Positions 24,100 through 34,348 of a stretch of 64,000 nucleotides of DNA are shown one piece after another. A model generated the notes under the pieces. That model was given only the letters and a program-made list of their open reading frames with translations, made no database searches and was not told the origin of the DNA. Numbering within the stretch: position 1 is the first letter of the stretch; each line of letters starts with the position of its first letter. The DNA lies in the NCBI GenBank assembly GCA_022747635.1, contig JAKTNV010000011.1, positions 18,559,981-18,623,980 of the forward strand. Reading direction: 5' to 3'. Position numbers and translations under genes: made by a program. The stretch is from Hetaerina americana (Eukaryota; Arthropoda; Insecta; Odonata; Calopterygidae).

Positions 24100-25007
24100 T
24101 CATGCCCATCGACACCTGCTGTTTGTGTCCGCCCCGAGTGAACGGGCCGCACGTTGGGATGTAAAAAAATAGGACGGGCGCTAAGTGGAGAACAGGTGGG
24201 GTGAGGGGTTGAGGAAGAGAGAGACGTGTAGAGATTGGGGTGGTAAAAGTGTATGGGTTGGTGGCGTCCGGGCCGAGCGTGTAGGGAGAAAGAGAGAGAG
24301 GGAGAGGGGGAAAGGGGTGAGGGAGGATACTACCCCGACGTGGCACCTACCCTTTTTCAACCCCCTCCCTCCACTTCCACCTCTCCCATCATCTTACCCC
24401 ATCTCGTACCCTCCTAACCCCTCCCTCCTGCAGACGATCCCTCCTTCCCGCCCCCAGGACGGACCTTGCTGCAAAACGCAGTTCCCCCGCTGGTTTATTG
24501 ATTGCTGCCTCCACCGTGGTAGGGTTTTTGGGGGGAGGGGGTGCAGACGAGGAATCTCATCCGAGGAAGCTGAGTGCGAGGGAGAGAGGGAGGGTGATGT
24601 GGCGGGAGTAGGGGAGGCTTTTTGGGCACGGAGGGTGGGCGGAGGGAGGGAGAGATGGAGTGAGGTTTAGAGGTAGGAGAGTAAGAGAGACGTTTTTGGG
24701 GGAAAGAGAAGGGTGACATTTTTTTACGGGGACCGTTTTTCGGGTGAGCGTAGCCAGGCGGTGCGGAAAGGAGCAGTGGCGATGGAAAGATATTTTTCGT
24801 TTTAGGGTGGGGGAGGGACAAAGAGTATTCACTTAGGGGAGGGTTTGAGGGGAGGGTGGGATGATGGCGGTCGGTTGGTCCCAGAATGGAAACGGTTTTG
24901 GATGGGGAGAGGCAGATTTTTTTTTCCTTGTGAGCGAATCCGTGAGGGTGGTCCCGTGCGGAATGGACCACAGGTATCTCCATATATACTAGATTAACGC
25001 GCTTCAA
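24100..25007. other. Strand-asymmetric GC-rich block
   Basis: GC-rich against an AT-rich background, with strand composition that switches twice: purine/G-rich at 24180-24330, C-rich at 24350-24470, G-rich again at 24520-24900. The long frames on both strands (161 and 170 codons) are low-complexity Gly/Arg or Pro/Ser and are not genes. Runs such as gggggagggggtg could form G-quadruplexes. It might be a CpG-rich regulatory region, but no promoter element is clear. Confidence 0.5.
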
Positions 25008-25914
25008 GCTGGCTGGATGCTCGGGGAATCTCCGGGCTCGAGCATACTGATGTGACGAATCTCTCTGATCGATGCTCGTGTTGATTTAGGGGAGTTGTTA
25101 AAGCTTGTACATCTGTGATATCAGATATGCCAGGAATCTTCAGCTACGCCGTCGGTCGTTTCCAAACGCTAAGTATGTGTCTTGAAATCACCTCAGAGCG
25201 TGCTTCACAGAAAGAAAATTTATTATAATATTTTTTTCGATTCCATTTTGACAAAATTTATATTTGGATTCGACTATTCGAAGTATACATGGGTACAGAA
25301 TGTCTTGTTATCTATTAACTTGTTGCATTCCAATAATTTTTATTGTCTCTCTTACGTTGCACTGTATATTCTTCTAATTTTTTACTAAGAATGAATCTGT
25401 GTCTTGCTTCAAAATTCGATTGTTAAAGAATTTGGTGTTGGGTAAAACCTTCATGAATAGTGTTCAACCAACCGTTGAACCAGGATTTGAGCAAAATATT
25501 AGTGGGTGTGCACACTTCATGGATCGCTGCCCAAGAAAATTAAAAAGCAAAGTTTTTGAATGCAGAATGTTCGGAAGGGAAAGTGAGCGGACGGAATGGG
25601 AACGCTTTAAGGGAAAAATGTAATCAATCCGCTTAAAATATAAAATAAATCAACGGATGAGAACGTAGAAACTGCAGGAGATCCGTGTGGTGGGGTAAAA
25701 AGAAGTTTAAAAAAATAAATTTGGTTAGATACATCCTTTGAACTTGATGAAATATCCCCCACAACTAAGGATAGGTGGATTATACATATGATATGAGGAG
25801 GGAGTTGGGATAAATGGGAGGATTTTAAACAGCAAAACTCGTTCGACTTGAGCAGATTTCGAAACTGGATCAACTAGATTCTATGCTGAGTGCTTATGTG
25901 AAGAGGCACAGCGT
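25008..25914. other. Unassigned AT-rich DNA
   Basis: Short frames at 25182-25623 have no motif. No repeat partner seen. Confidence 0.4.
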
Positions 25915-26095
25915 AAGAGGACGCGTTGGTAGCTTAACTGGCAAGGGCAGGGGAAATAGGGGAAGTGCGTTCGAATCTCGGTCAAGGCGAATTTTTTTAT
26001 ACTTTTGAAAGTCTCACATTTGAGCTCACGCCATCAAGGGTGACTCCATTTAAGTAACTGCTAAGGTATTTCCCGAAGCTTTTTTGAATGGAAAT
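25915..26095 (+). repeat. SINE-C, sense copy
   Basis: tRNA-like head (gacgcgttggtagcttaact, a good A-box context) and box B (gttcgaatctcggtcaagg), followed by a body with gtgactccatttaagtaact. This is the clearest SINE-C head in the window. Confidence 0.65.
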
Positions 26096-26107
26096 TTAGA
26101 TGTAGGA

Positions 26108-26235
26108 TATATATATATATAATATATATATATAAACAAATAAATGAATACATATAAATATGTTATATATTATATATATATTATATATATATAATATATA
26201 TATATAAACAAATAAATGAATACATATAAATATGT

Positions 26236-26269
<34 letters not shown>

Positions 26270-26270
26270 T
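26108..26270. repeat. TA-rich 72-bp tandem duplication
   Basis: A TA-rich unit of about 72 bp that includes aaacaaataaatgaatacat occurs twice in direct orientation, embedded in (TA)n. Confidence 0.85.
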
Positions 26271-26734
26271 TAGTTTGAGGAAACCCATAGTTGGTGGTAA
26301 TATGTATTCCTCTTGTTAGAAGTAAAACTTGACCCCTCATTCGACGGTCGAAATACCGAGCCTGAATTCCTGATAAAGCGTTACTAAAATAAAGGATGAG
26401 AAACTCAAATCCCACCATTGCCGGAATGAGAACCTTGGGAGAACGTCTCCAAGGAAAGGCAGGGTACTAAGTCCAGGCACCAGTCTCTGATGGAAAAAGA
26501 GATACCGTAGATAGAATCGAACGAAGCCACCGCAATTACGAGTTTGAACTGCAAGGTAGAACGACGACATGCACTCAGGTGTTGACTCATTTAGAACTCA
26601 TCGACAAAGGTGGACTCCTAAGCGTATTTAGTTCACTATCGATCAAGACTGGTTTGTAAACTTGGATGGAATAGTCGAGACCTAATATCGCTACATTTCG
26701 TAACTTCGTCTAACAGAACACGATTTCATATCCG
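26271..26734. other. Unassigned DNA
   Basis: Overlapping minus-strand frames at 26337-26590 have no motif. Confidence 0.4.
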
Positions 26735-26960
26735 ACACTTCAGTAAACTCTCCTTCAATTCCGCGTGATTCCTTCCTCTCTTCATACACATAATATCCAA
26801 CATATCTATCCTTTTCCCCATCCAACCAAGCTTGCCTTATTTCCTCCCATTTAAACTCAATCCTTTAAGTGAATCCTCGCTCCATATCAAAGTTTTATGG
26901 AGCCTTTTATTACCGTCATAACTCAATGTCTCCTTCATCAATATAGATAATAATCTCGTT
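26735..26960 (-). repeat. LINE-R fragment with internal deletion, antisense
   Basis: The 3' part (cttcaattccgcgtgattcc ... catatctatccttttcccca) joins directly to the tcgctccatatcaaagttttat segment that encodes KTLIWS, skipping the stretch between them. Confidence 0.6.
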
Positions 26961-27714
26961 TTGAAAGCACTTTGTGGACACTTACCATTTTTAAAATAAC
27001 TGTCTCTTTTGTCATTATCTACATTAAGAGGGTAGTCTGAAAGGTTTTCGACATAAAAATAAGCGAGACTTTTTTTTTCTTCAAATATATTGCTGCAGGG
27101 TCCCCGTACACAACGACCAATTCGTATTTGATTTGCGTCGGCGCATTGACTTTCAAAAATATATATGTTTAACGACAGCTCGTTACCCAAATTTTTCCAT
27201 TTTCACAAAAATCCTCGCAACGACCTACTCAAACGATTGTCAAACGACAACTGAGTGTCCAATATGGCTGACATTTTGGTGAGTACCTATCTACGCATGC
27301 GCAAACACATTCCTCAACTTTTTTTGTAGGCTTCCATCTTTATGTTGAGGTCGGAAACGTTTTAGACAACACTCGTACAAATAGTATGAGGTAGAGCATG
27401 GTTTTCACGAGTGAATGTCATCATTATGGCTACTTTTGCATCATATTTTCAAAGATTAAAGACCTTGGCTTAGATGGCCATCTGTTAAAACCATAGCCGG
27501 TATTTAGTAAATCAGAGTGCGAATTATTACAAATAAACGTTAGCATATGGATTGAATAATTGGTAATTCATTCATAGGTTGTTGTAGTGGGTGATTATCA
27601 AATTAAGCTATTAGGCTTGTGAAATCAGCGCATTATCAGATAATAAAAGGCAGTTTTTTTCCCAATGCCACCATTCGGCTTGTCATAAAATTATAGCGAA
27701 TGGAAAATCGCACC
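26961..27714. other. Unassigned, with a start-codon/splice-like motif
   Basis: A minus frame (26837-27190) starts in unrecognised sequence and runs into the LINE-R fragment. On the plus strand, 27261-27285 reads ccaatatggctgacattttg followed by gtgagta: an ATG in a YY1-like context just before a good splice-donor match, followed by tacgcatgcgcaaa, an NRF1-like site. A downstream acceptor (tttttttgtag, 27320) would give a stop after about 16 codons. I do not call a gene. Confidence 0.3.
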
Positions 27715-27815
27715 GTTCGTATTTTTTCATAGTTCTTCCCCGGGATTTGAATCTAGGATCTTTTTGTCAGGAACCCAACGCATCCAATTCCTATGCTACC
27801 CGACACGGCGTCATA
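27715..27815 (-). repeat. SINE-C head
   Basis: Antisense tRNA-like head with ccgggatttgaatctaggat. No clear body. Confidence 0.45.
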
Positions 27816-27859
27816 CCCAACACGACTTCAAATAGGAACTCTAAAATCCACGTCACAAT

Positions 27860-28290
27860 AAGCTTTTCTCCAACTTTTAATAATTTCCGTCTCCCTTCAT
27901 TTCGTCAAATGCGTCGATTCTTTTCCTTGTCCACCCAACCTTCTCCCGTCTCAGTCTTCAACAGTTCATTGCCACTCATTATTGCCTGAATCCATTTTTC
28001 CTGCTTCCTTTGAATTTTTCCCAGCAACCGTTCTCTCTGTCCCTCCAGGTCTGGAACTTTTTCGTTTATTTTTATTTTCGGTCCATTTAACTTTTTCCAT
28101 TCTCCGCAAGCGCATATCAAAGGCCTCCCAAGTCTGCGCTTATCCTCTTGCCTCGACGGACAAATTTCCTCTCCTTAACAATACTGCGTTCCGTATTAAA
28201 GTCCCCACTAGACTTTGCTTAAAATCTTTGCTCATGTTTCATGCCGTCAACTCCCTTCTCTTTGTAAAAATTCGTCTAATAAGTTGGCTG
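27860..28290 (-). pseudogene. LINE-R C-terminal region, antisense
   Basis: Minus strand gives RRLLGKIQRKQEKWIQAIMSG near 27985-28035 and NELLKTETGEGWVDK. It then carries counterparts of MEKVKWTE, RRLEAFEM, ETWSLK and KTLIWS toward 28200. It lacks the 3' UTR and has frameshifts. Confidence 0.75.
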
Positions 28291-28434
28291 AAAGAAATAT
28301 AAATCTGAAAATAATATGTAGAAATATTTTTCAAATTTGTCTCTGCGCAAATGGTTGCATCAATGGCGCACGTATCTACTCTTTGGCATTTACATTTAAC
28401 AGTAACTGAAGGGATAAGAGAAAAGAAATGGAAG

Positions 28435-29085
28435 GGAAATCGCATTGTTGCAGTGGCTAATGTACTGACTTCCCGGAAGCCCAGGTTTGAATCCTTGAGT
28501 TGGCAGGATTTTACATTGACATCTCGATGTGCTGTAACCATTGAGGGGAAGGAAAGAGTTGGGATAAATCTTAAGAAGGCAAGAAAGAAGGATTCAGAGC
28601 CTTTTGATAGTCGATGGAGGGCCGTGACAGAGGGAAGAGTTATAGGTCAGTGAGGAAAGGGAAGGAATAGCATAGGCATATTGGACGGAACGGAAGGAGG
28701 AAGGGAGTATGCAGAATTGAAGAGGGGCATATTGTATTGTTGGATATAAAGTTGTGATTTACATGGGTAGGTAAGGCAATTAAAACTGTACTCTTTTACA
28801 GTTTTTGTCTATAGAAAACCAACCTTAACGAGTGGAGTAATAAAAATAATCTTGATCCTTACTTGGGTGCCGCATGGAAAGTACTTCAATAGGAATATGC
28901 CGTCTGTCATAAGGGATGCGGACTGCTTTGATAATAGAATGCCAATGTATAAGACGGGTTTCTCTATATATTTCCTCCTCCATTTGCTGAACATCCTACC
29001 GCTCCCAAATGACCTCCACCTATCCCGAAACGGTGAAAATGACCTTAGCATTCGATCGCCTGGACATGTAGTAATAGCCTATTAG
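28435..29085 (+). mobile_element. SINE-A split by a LINE-R insertion
   Basis: A SINE-A head (28440-28525: gtggctaatgtactgacttc, box B ggtttgaatcc, and the ctcgat word) stops at about 28525. After roughly 320 bp of LINE-R C-terminal/3' UTR sequence (AEGRVIGQ to GILDGTEGGREYAELKRGI, then ccaaccttaacg), the SINE body resumes at about 28851 with atcttgatccttacttgggt. The LINE-R is therefore younger than this SINE copy. The SINE body is well diverged from the copies at 8295 and 22712. Confidence 0.7.
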
Positions 29086-29120
29086 TTCCCTAATTAGTTC
29101 GCTAATTAGTTCCCTAATTC
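29082..29120. repeat. Short tandem repeat, 12-13 bp unit
   Basis: Three tandem copies of ttagttccctaa-type units between two SINE-A pieces. Confidence 0.8.
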
Positions 29121-29124
29121 GATC

Positions 29125-29345
29125 CGTAAATTCTATGTGGCGAGAACTTTGAGTGGAGTAAGCCGTCCATCGGATGAGACGTTAAATTGTGTGATCCCTA
29201 GTCGCATTTCGTGTAATTGGAGTAAGCCCATGACGATTCCTGATTTCTTTCCTCCCTCCCTCCTATTCCTTGAATACCCTACTTTTAAAAAATTACCCAC
29301 CTCTACCGAATGACCTTAGCGTTCGGTTGCCTCCGCTAATAAGTA
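29125..29345 (+). repeat. SINE-A body fragment
   Basis: Headless SINE-A: ccgtccatcggatgagacgt, cccatgacgattcctgattt, and the end gttcggttgcctcc. It lies directly after the split copy. Confidence 0.7.
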
Positions 29346-30281
29346 AGAAAAAACCTTAAACACAAAAATGCAGCAATCGGAATGCAGCAGGAAAAAAAAA
29401 TTTCTTCCTGATCAAGGGAGCAAACCAAAAAGATAAACATCATCAACCAATAATGGAAAATTTGGACTTCTGGACAACCTAGATGGTGTTCGGAGGGTCA
29501 GGTTAGCGAACCGGATTCTCAGGCCAACTCCAATTCCTCCCCGTTTACGTTCCGTCAGCATGCCTTTTATCTTATTTTCACTGTTGTTCCCATCTCGGGT
29601 TGCTGGAGCTCTCGGAGGAAAAGGCTTTTCTCCGCTAAATGGAATACACGAGTCGGGAGCCTTTAGTCTCGAGAGCTCTTTGCAAAAATAAAGTAAAGAA
29701 AACTGCGAAGCAAAGTAGGAAACCAGAAAGTTTCCCATTTAATTTCTTAAGGAAAAGACCCGTTCTTCTCCGCTTCGCAGCGTCTTCTTTTAAAGACGCC
29801 ACGAATTTGATAGCGGATTTTTTTTTTCATCGCCGGAAATTGAATTCTTGTGGAGCCAATTTAAAAAAAATCATTTCAAGTGCTATAGTTTAATTACTTA
29901 AAGTCGGAGAATGTATTTTTATTTTGAACGTTTAATAACATGGCATCATTTTACGTTTTCTCGACGCAGCACCGCACTGTTTGAGTCAACCGTCACTCGA
30001 ATGTTCCGGAGTCATAATGTGCTGAGCTAAATGCGGCGGCGAATTCACCCAGTAATTTAACCATAAAATATTCCCAATTAAGGGATTAGTTTTGAATCTG
30101 GCTCGCACGATAATGAACAGTATGACGGACGAGAATCTTGACGTTTTTCCGATTATTAGACTATCTAGGAATGATATACGTCTATCTAGTTCAAATTTAT
30201 TCTATAAGAATACATTTGAAACGTAGGCAATATTCATTTTTGGTGTTAATTAGATCAGTAGTAAATCAGGAGTAAAAGTGG
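29346..30281. other. Unassigned DNA
   Basis: Frames at 29412-29893 have no motif. No repeat partner. Confidence 0.4.
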
Positions 30282-30335
30282 GACGCTGACTTATCTTCAC
30301 GATCCCTTGACAGATCGTGAAGATAAGTCAGTGTC
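30282..30335. repeat. Short hairpin, 23-bp arms
   Basis: gacgctgacttatcttcacg at 30282 is matched by its complement ending at 30335. The arms are 23 bp with one mismatch and the loop is 8 nt (30305-30312). No T-rich run follows, so it is not a typical terminator. Confidence 0.9.
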
Positions 30336-30404
30336 GCTGCCTTTTTCCACTTCTAATGGTTCAAAAACCCTTTCTTTAAGTTCAAAATGTGATTTATCTT
30401 CGTG

Positions 30405-30625
30405 CCCCTTCTCCTCCTGCATAATGGAAACAGAGGAGGTAGTGCTAAGCATGGTGAAATGGGAGGCAAGAGGGATGTTCTAAAAAATCCGAGGGATGAA
30501 GGATACGGGGAATGAATGTTGAAGAGTGAGATATAGGGGGAGAACGTTAGACAGGAAAGGAAGAGATAGGAATATAATAGGCATTTTGTACGAAATTAGG
30601 GGTAGCAGAAAGTATGTGTCAGATG
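30405..30625 (+). repeat. LINE-R 3' fragment, degraded
   Basis: Matches the stretch from EEVLGMV (gaggaggtagtgctaagcat) to the LDGMKGGRKY region (gcagaaagtatgtg), with a small deletion. Confidence 0.65.
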
Positions 30626-30829
30626 TTATTGCAGTATATGGTGTTAGGGTTTGTCGTACTATGAGAGCCTCAGCTATAAAAAACCCGATACGACTGACTC
30701 ATCATTATTAATATTGGTAACCTTCCGTGTAAGTAGGTTTTGGATGGAGACAGCCTAAAAAATGGTACAACGGTACTTGCTTCTCCTAACGAAAACACCT
30801 GGCATCCGACCCTAAGCTCCTCTGCGATT

Positions 30830-31345
30830 CCGAATGCTTCCTTCCTCTCTTTCAAGTAAAAGGGCAGTCATGTCCAACATTACTGTTCTATTACCTCATT
30901 ATCTTCCTCACTTCCCTAATGTCCTCCGTTCAATCAGTCTGCAACTCCCCATTGCCAATCAAAATGCTCTGCATCTATCTACCCTGTCTCCTTTAGATTT
31001 CTCCTATCAATCCCCTCTCTACACTCTTCTTACCATATCTAGCACCTCCTCGTTTGCTTTCCTTTTCATCTATTTTATTTTTTTTATCCTTCTCTAGACC
31101 CAGATCTCAAAATCCTCCAATCTACGCCTATCATCTTTCTCCAACGACCATGTTTCCGCGCCGTGCTCCAAATCAAAGTTTTAACGAGCTGTTTATTAAC
31201 ATCCTTACTCAACGCCGTCGTCAGCCTTCTCCACTCTGTGTGAAAGCTTCTTTGCCTAACCCGATTCTTTCGTCCTAAATTCCTCCTGCTTTGATCTTGT
31301 TGGTCCAAAATACTAACGAAATAGGTAAACTGTTCCACCTACTCA
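30830..31345 (-). pseudogene. LINE-R C-terminal region, antisense
   Basis: Minus strand encodes EQFTYFVSILDQQDQSRR (31275-31338), then KAFTRSGEG/LTTALSKDVNKQLVKTLIWS (about 31175-31250) and SLEKDDRRRLEDFE. It ends near the KSDLI region. One of the longer C-terminal copies, but with stops. Confidence 0.8.
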
Positions 31346-31817
31346 AGTTAATTAGCTCATATTATTATATTTAGTGCAATAATGTTAACATGGATGAATT
31401 CTCTTTATGGAACGTGCTAAAATATTCCGCTCATATGAATAAACTTAATCATTTCCATGGGCGTGAAAAACTTATTAATGTGTACGTAAACTTGTCTCAA
31501 TTCGTACGAAAAACTTCGCTTTCCAGCTAAAAGCCTTCACGTTTATAACTCGTCCGAAATACTCGTAACACTCTCCATGGCTGGTTGCATTAATTTATGT
31601 ACATTGGAACTTACTTCAACATCGGGTGAAAGCAATTTCGGATGCGATTTCGGAAGGGAGAGAGAGAAAAAGAAGAATTATTTTCTCTTTCTCCCTTCTC
31701 CCGCTGTGCAATTCATCGCGACCTCGTTCGGGTACGTGACGGGTCCAGGCCAGGGATACGAGGCGAAGTGATCCCTGGGCGAACCTGGGTGAACAAGGTC
31801 CCCGGGGGAAAGGAGTT

Positions 31818-31871
<54 letters not shown>

Positions 31872-32224
31872 TCTCCCTCCCGAATAGAAGATAAAATTAA
31901 AACCGAGGTAGCGTACGATCGAGACAGGTGTGGCACTCCCAGTCCGGACTGTAGCTCCACCTGGGGAAGTGGAGTGGGGGGTTAAGGTGTACAAAGGGTG
32001 GGGAGCTGGAAAAGGATATTCGATATTTATTTTACCTGGTTCGAATGGAGACACACGATTCCCTTCCTCCACCGACAACTGACTCTTATACGAGCCTTAT
32101 ATTCGTATGCATATGCCTCAGAGGAATACACTTATCGTTAGGTTTTGTGTGTGTGTGTGTGTGGCGATAGCAGAGATCATTTTGCACCACTCACAACTTC
32201 ATTCGAGGCGTAGCACCAAGAGGT
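31346..32224. other. Unassigned, with simple repeats
   Basis: Contains a (TC)n tract (31817-31866) and a (GT)n tract (32145-32161). The frames at 31577-32078 run through the (TC)n tract and are not genes. Confidence 0.5.
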
Positions 32225-32510
32225 AACCTCAGAGACGTCGTAGCCCGTAGTGTAGAGGGCATGAAGACTTAATAAAGGGCCCGGGTTCGATTCCATGGTA
32301 CACCTATGACTGCTCCTAGCTTCACCCAAGCTGTGTGAAGTTTTTCGGGTAACAGGTATTCCGAGGAAATCATAGCCGGGAAAGGAATTGGCCTCACTAA
32401 TTACTCTGATATATGAGATTTCACTTAGCCTTGAACTTAGCTTTAGGTGTGCAAAATTATTACCCTCTAACTGTGAAACCAACTTTCGGTTTGATTATCC
32501 CGGATTTGGG
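32225..32510 (+). repeat. SINE-B, sense copy
   Basis: tRNA-like head with box B gggttcgattcc (32284-32295). Body words cttcacccaagctgtgtgaa and ttttcgggtaacaggtattc. The end includes aactttcggtttgatta. Confidence 0.7.
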
Positions 32511-32594
32511 AATAACAGACTCAAGTAAAAAATTAAATTTATAAAAAGATTCTAAAATAATAGTCTGTAATTCTTTATAAGTTATGTTGCTCTT

Positions 32595-32870
32595 GTGCAA
32601 ATGTTTGCAGAGCGTTTAGATTGGCAATGGGATGTTGAATACCGTAATAAAGCGGGGAGAACGTTAGGCAAGCGAGGATGGGGTTGGAATAGGATAATCA
32701 CGTTGAATGGAATGAAGGGAGGAATGAAGTATGTGAAACTGAAGAGGGGTTGTGGTAGGGTCAGAGTTCAGGTTATGTTTTGTTGGAAGAGGTAAGGGAA
32801 TAGCCGTTGTGCCTTTGTGTAGCATATTCCATCCAAAACCTACCTTAAACTTTATATTACCAATAATTAT
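32595..32870 (+). repeat. LINE-R 3' end fragment
   Basis: From the GRTLGKRGWGWNRI region through NGMKGGMKYVKLKRG to the 3' UTR (ccatccaaaacctaccttaa, 32829-32848). A 5'-truncated insertion with a readable C-terminal stretch. Confidence 0.8.
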
Positions 32871-33338
32871 GTAAATTAATAGCAATATGTAGGCCAGTTT
32901 CTTTAATAAATGCTCTTATGCTGCATAAATAATGAAGACCGTCACTAAAAATGTATCCTAGATCTCTCCTGATGTCCAGTAATCTGCAAATGCTGTATCT
33001 ATCCCACTCCTTCGACAGATGTCGGATACAAATCGAGGGAACGTGCTCTCATAGCGAGTATTTTTTCACTTCCTCGAAGAGGAAACTGGAATAGTGTAGA
33101 GATGGAATTTCCTTTTGTAGAAGATAAGACAATCTACGCCCATATAGACTTTTGTCACTGTATGAAAAACATTTGTAATAGTTGAATTGATGAAGATTGA
33201 ACACTGTAAAATACTACTCGCACTACTAATCCGTTTGTGTTCGACATGGAATGTGGAATATTCAAAGTACCTATTTTATCCTAAAAAGAGGTCGAACGAA
33301 TCTGGGAAAAATGTATTGCAGATCAAAACACAAATCAC
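32871..33338. other. Unassigned DNA
   Basis: No feature recognised. The right part may be the 3' flank of the mariner remnant that follows. Confidence 0.4.
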
Positions 33339-33690
33339 TAAAATTCTTCAAAATAACACCCTTTTGCATCGACACAACCATCCCTGCACCTCGTGATGGT
33401 CTCTTTGACGTTATCCAGAGTTCCAAAATGTTTGAATTTCAAGCTTCTTTTTATTCTTGGGAAGAAAATTAGTCCGATGGTGCCACATTGGAGCTGGGGC
33501 AGCGTTGTCACCTTGTGCTTGGCGAGGTACTCGGTATCACGAGGAAGGCGATGTTGGATGGCTCGTTGTCGTGGCGCAGCATCCAGTTGGCGAAGATCTT
33601 CTTCCTGACGCGTTGCATTCTTTTTCGCAGCCTTTCACGCAAAATTCAATGTTCACTCTCTTTCACTGAGTCACAAACTCTTTGTGGGTA
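33339..33690 (-). pseudogene. Mariner transposase fragment, degraded
   Basis: The minus strand contains, across several frames, FANWMLRHDNEPSNIAFLV (the second catalytic Asp), TLPQ-like and VAPSD-FF (the third), KHFGTLDNVKETIT and CVDAKGCYFEEF-stop. These match the C-terminal half of a mariner transposase. A short NIEFCVKG piece nearer 33640 resembles the N-terminal helix-turn-helix, which would mean a central deletion like the one at 15085-15783. No terminal repeats were identified. Confidence 0.7.
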
Positions 33691-33714
33691 ACAACTTTTA
33701 GGTCGAAAAAGACT

Positions 33715-33881
33715 ATATATGTATATATATTTATAGATAAATGTAGATTTTTAAACCATAGAGACACAAATAAAGGACACTCACAATATGCACATTGTGA
33801 GTGTGTCCCTATGGTTTACAAATCTACATCTGTGCTTTTTATATTCGTGCGTGCGTCGCCGAAGAGCGTTCCATTTCGAAG

Positions 33882-33890
<9 letters not shown>
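33715..33890. repeat. FB locus C, inverted dimer
   Basis: Imperfect arms gtagatttttaaaccatag (from 33743) and ctatggtttacaaatctac (ending near 33829) surround ggacactcaca/tgtgagtgt, the core word of the FB family. The right end gagcgttccatttcgaag (33865-33882) is identical to FB locus B and leads straight into (TA)n. Confidence 0.6.
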
Positions 33891-33921
<31 letters not shown>

Positions 33922-33936
33922 CTTATATATATATAT
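33887..33936. repeat. (TA)n microsatellite
   Basis: TA tract between FB locus C and a LINE-R insertion. Confidence 0.9.
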
Positions 33937-33937
33937 T

Positions 33938-34290
33938 AATGGACAGAGAAGAAAACAAATGAGGAAGTACTTGGTATGGTGGGCGAAGAGAGGGGTTTGT
34001 TGGGAGAAATCCTATGGAGGCAGGAAACGTGGATGAAGGGGGTGTTGACCGGCAACGGGATGTTGAAGACTGTGATAGAGGGGAGAGTGTTAGGCAAACG
34101 AGGAAAGGGAAGGAGCAAGATAGGGATGTTGGACGGGATGAAGGGAGGAAGAAAGAACTCGGAGATGAAGAGGGACCTGACGTAGAGTAGGATACTGGAT
34201 ATTGTATTTTGTTATTTTGTTAGGAATCACAAAATATTTATTTAGTAGCTGTGTTCATCCAAAAACCTACCTTTACCGGTAGATTACCAA

Positions 34291-34295
<5 letters not shown>
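33938..34295 (+). pseudogene. LINE-R 3' end, young 5'-truncated copy
   Basis: Encodes WTEKKTNEEVLGMVGEERGL in one frame and then, with few changes, TGNGMLKTVIEGRVLGKRGK and MLDGMKGGRKNSEMKRDLT. It ends with the full 3' UTR (catccaaaaacctaccttta, then ccggtagattacc). Both edges touch (TA)n. It is the nearest copy in sequence to 57948-59717. Confidence 0.9.

Positions 34296-34297
<2 letters not shown>

Positions 34298-34348
<51 letters not shown>
34298..34348. repeat. (TA)n microsatellite
   Basis: TA tract at the 3' end of the LINE-R copy. Confidence 0.95.

Noticed and set aside
24185..25007. Long open frames on both strands (161 and 170 codons)
   Set aside because: They are Gly/Arg-rich on one strand and Pro/Ser-rich on the other, as expected from skewed composition. 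No domain is visible.
31577..32078. Frames crossing the (TC)n tract
   Set aside because: Ser-Leu and Arg-Glu runs come from the dinucleotide repeat.
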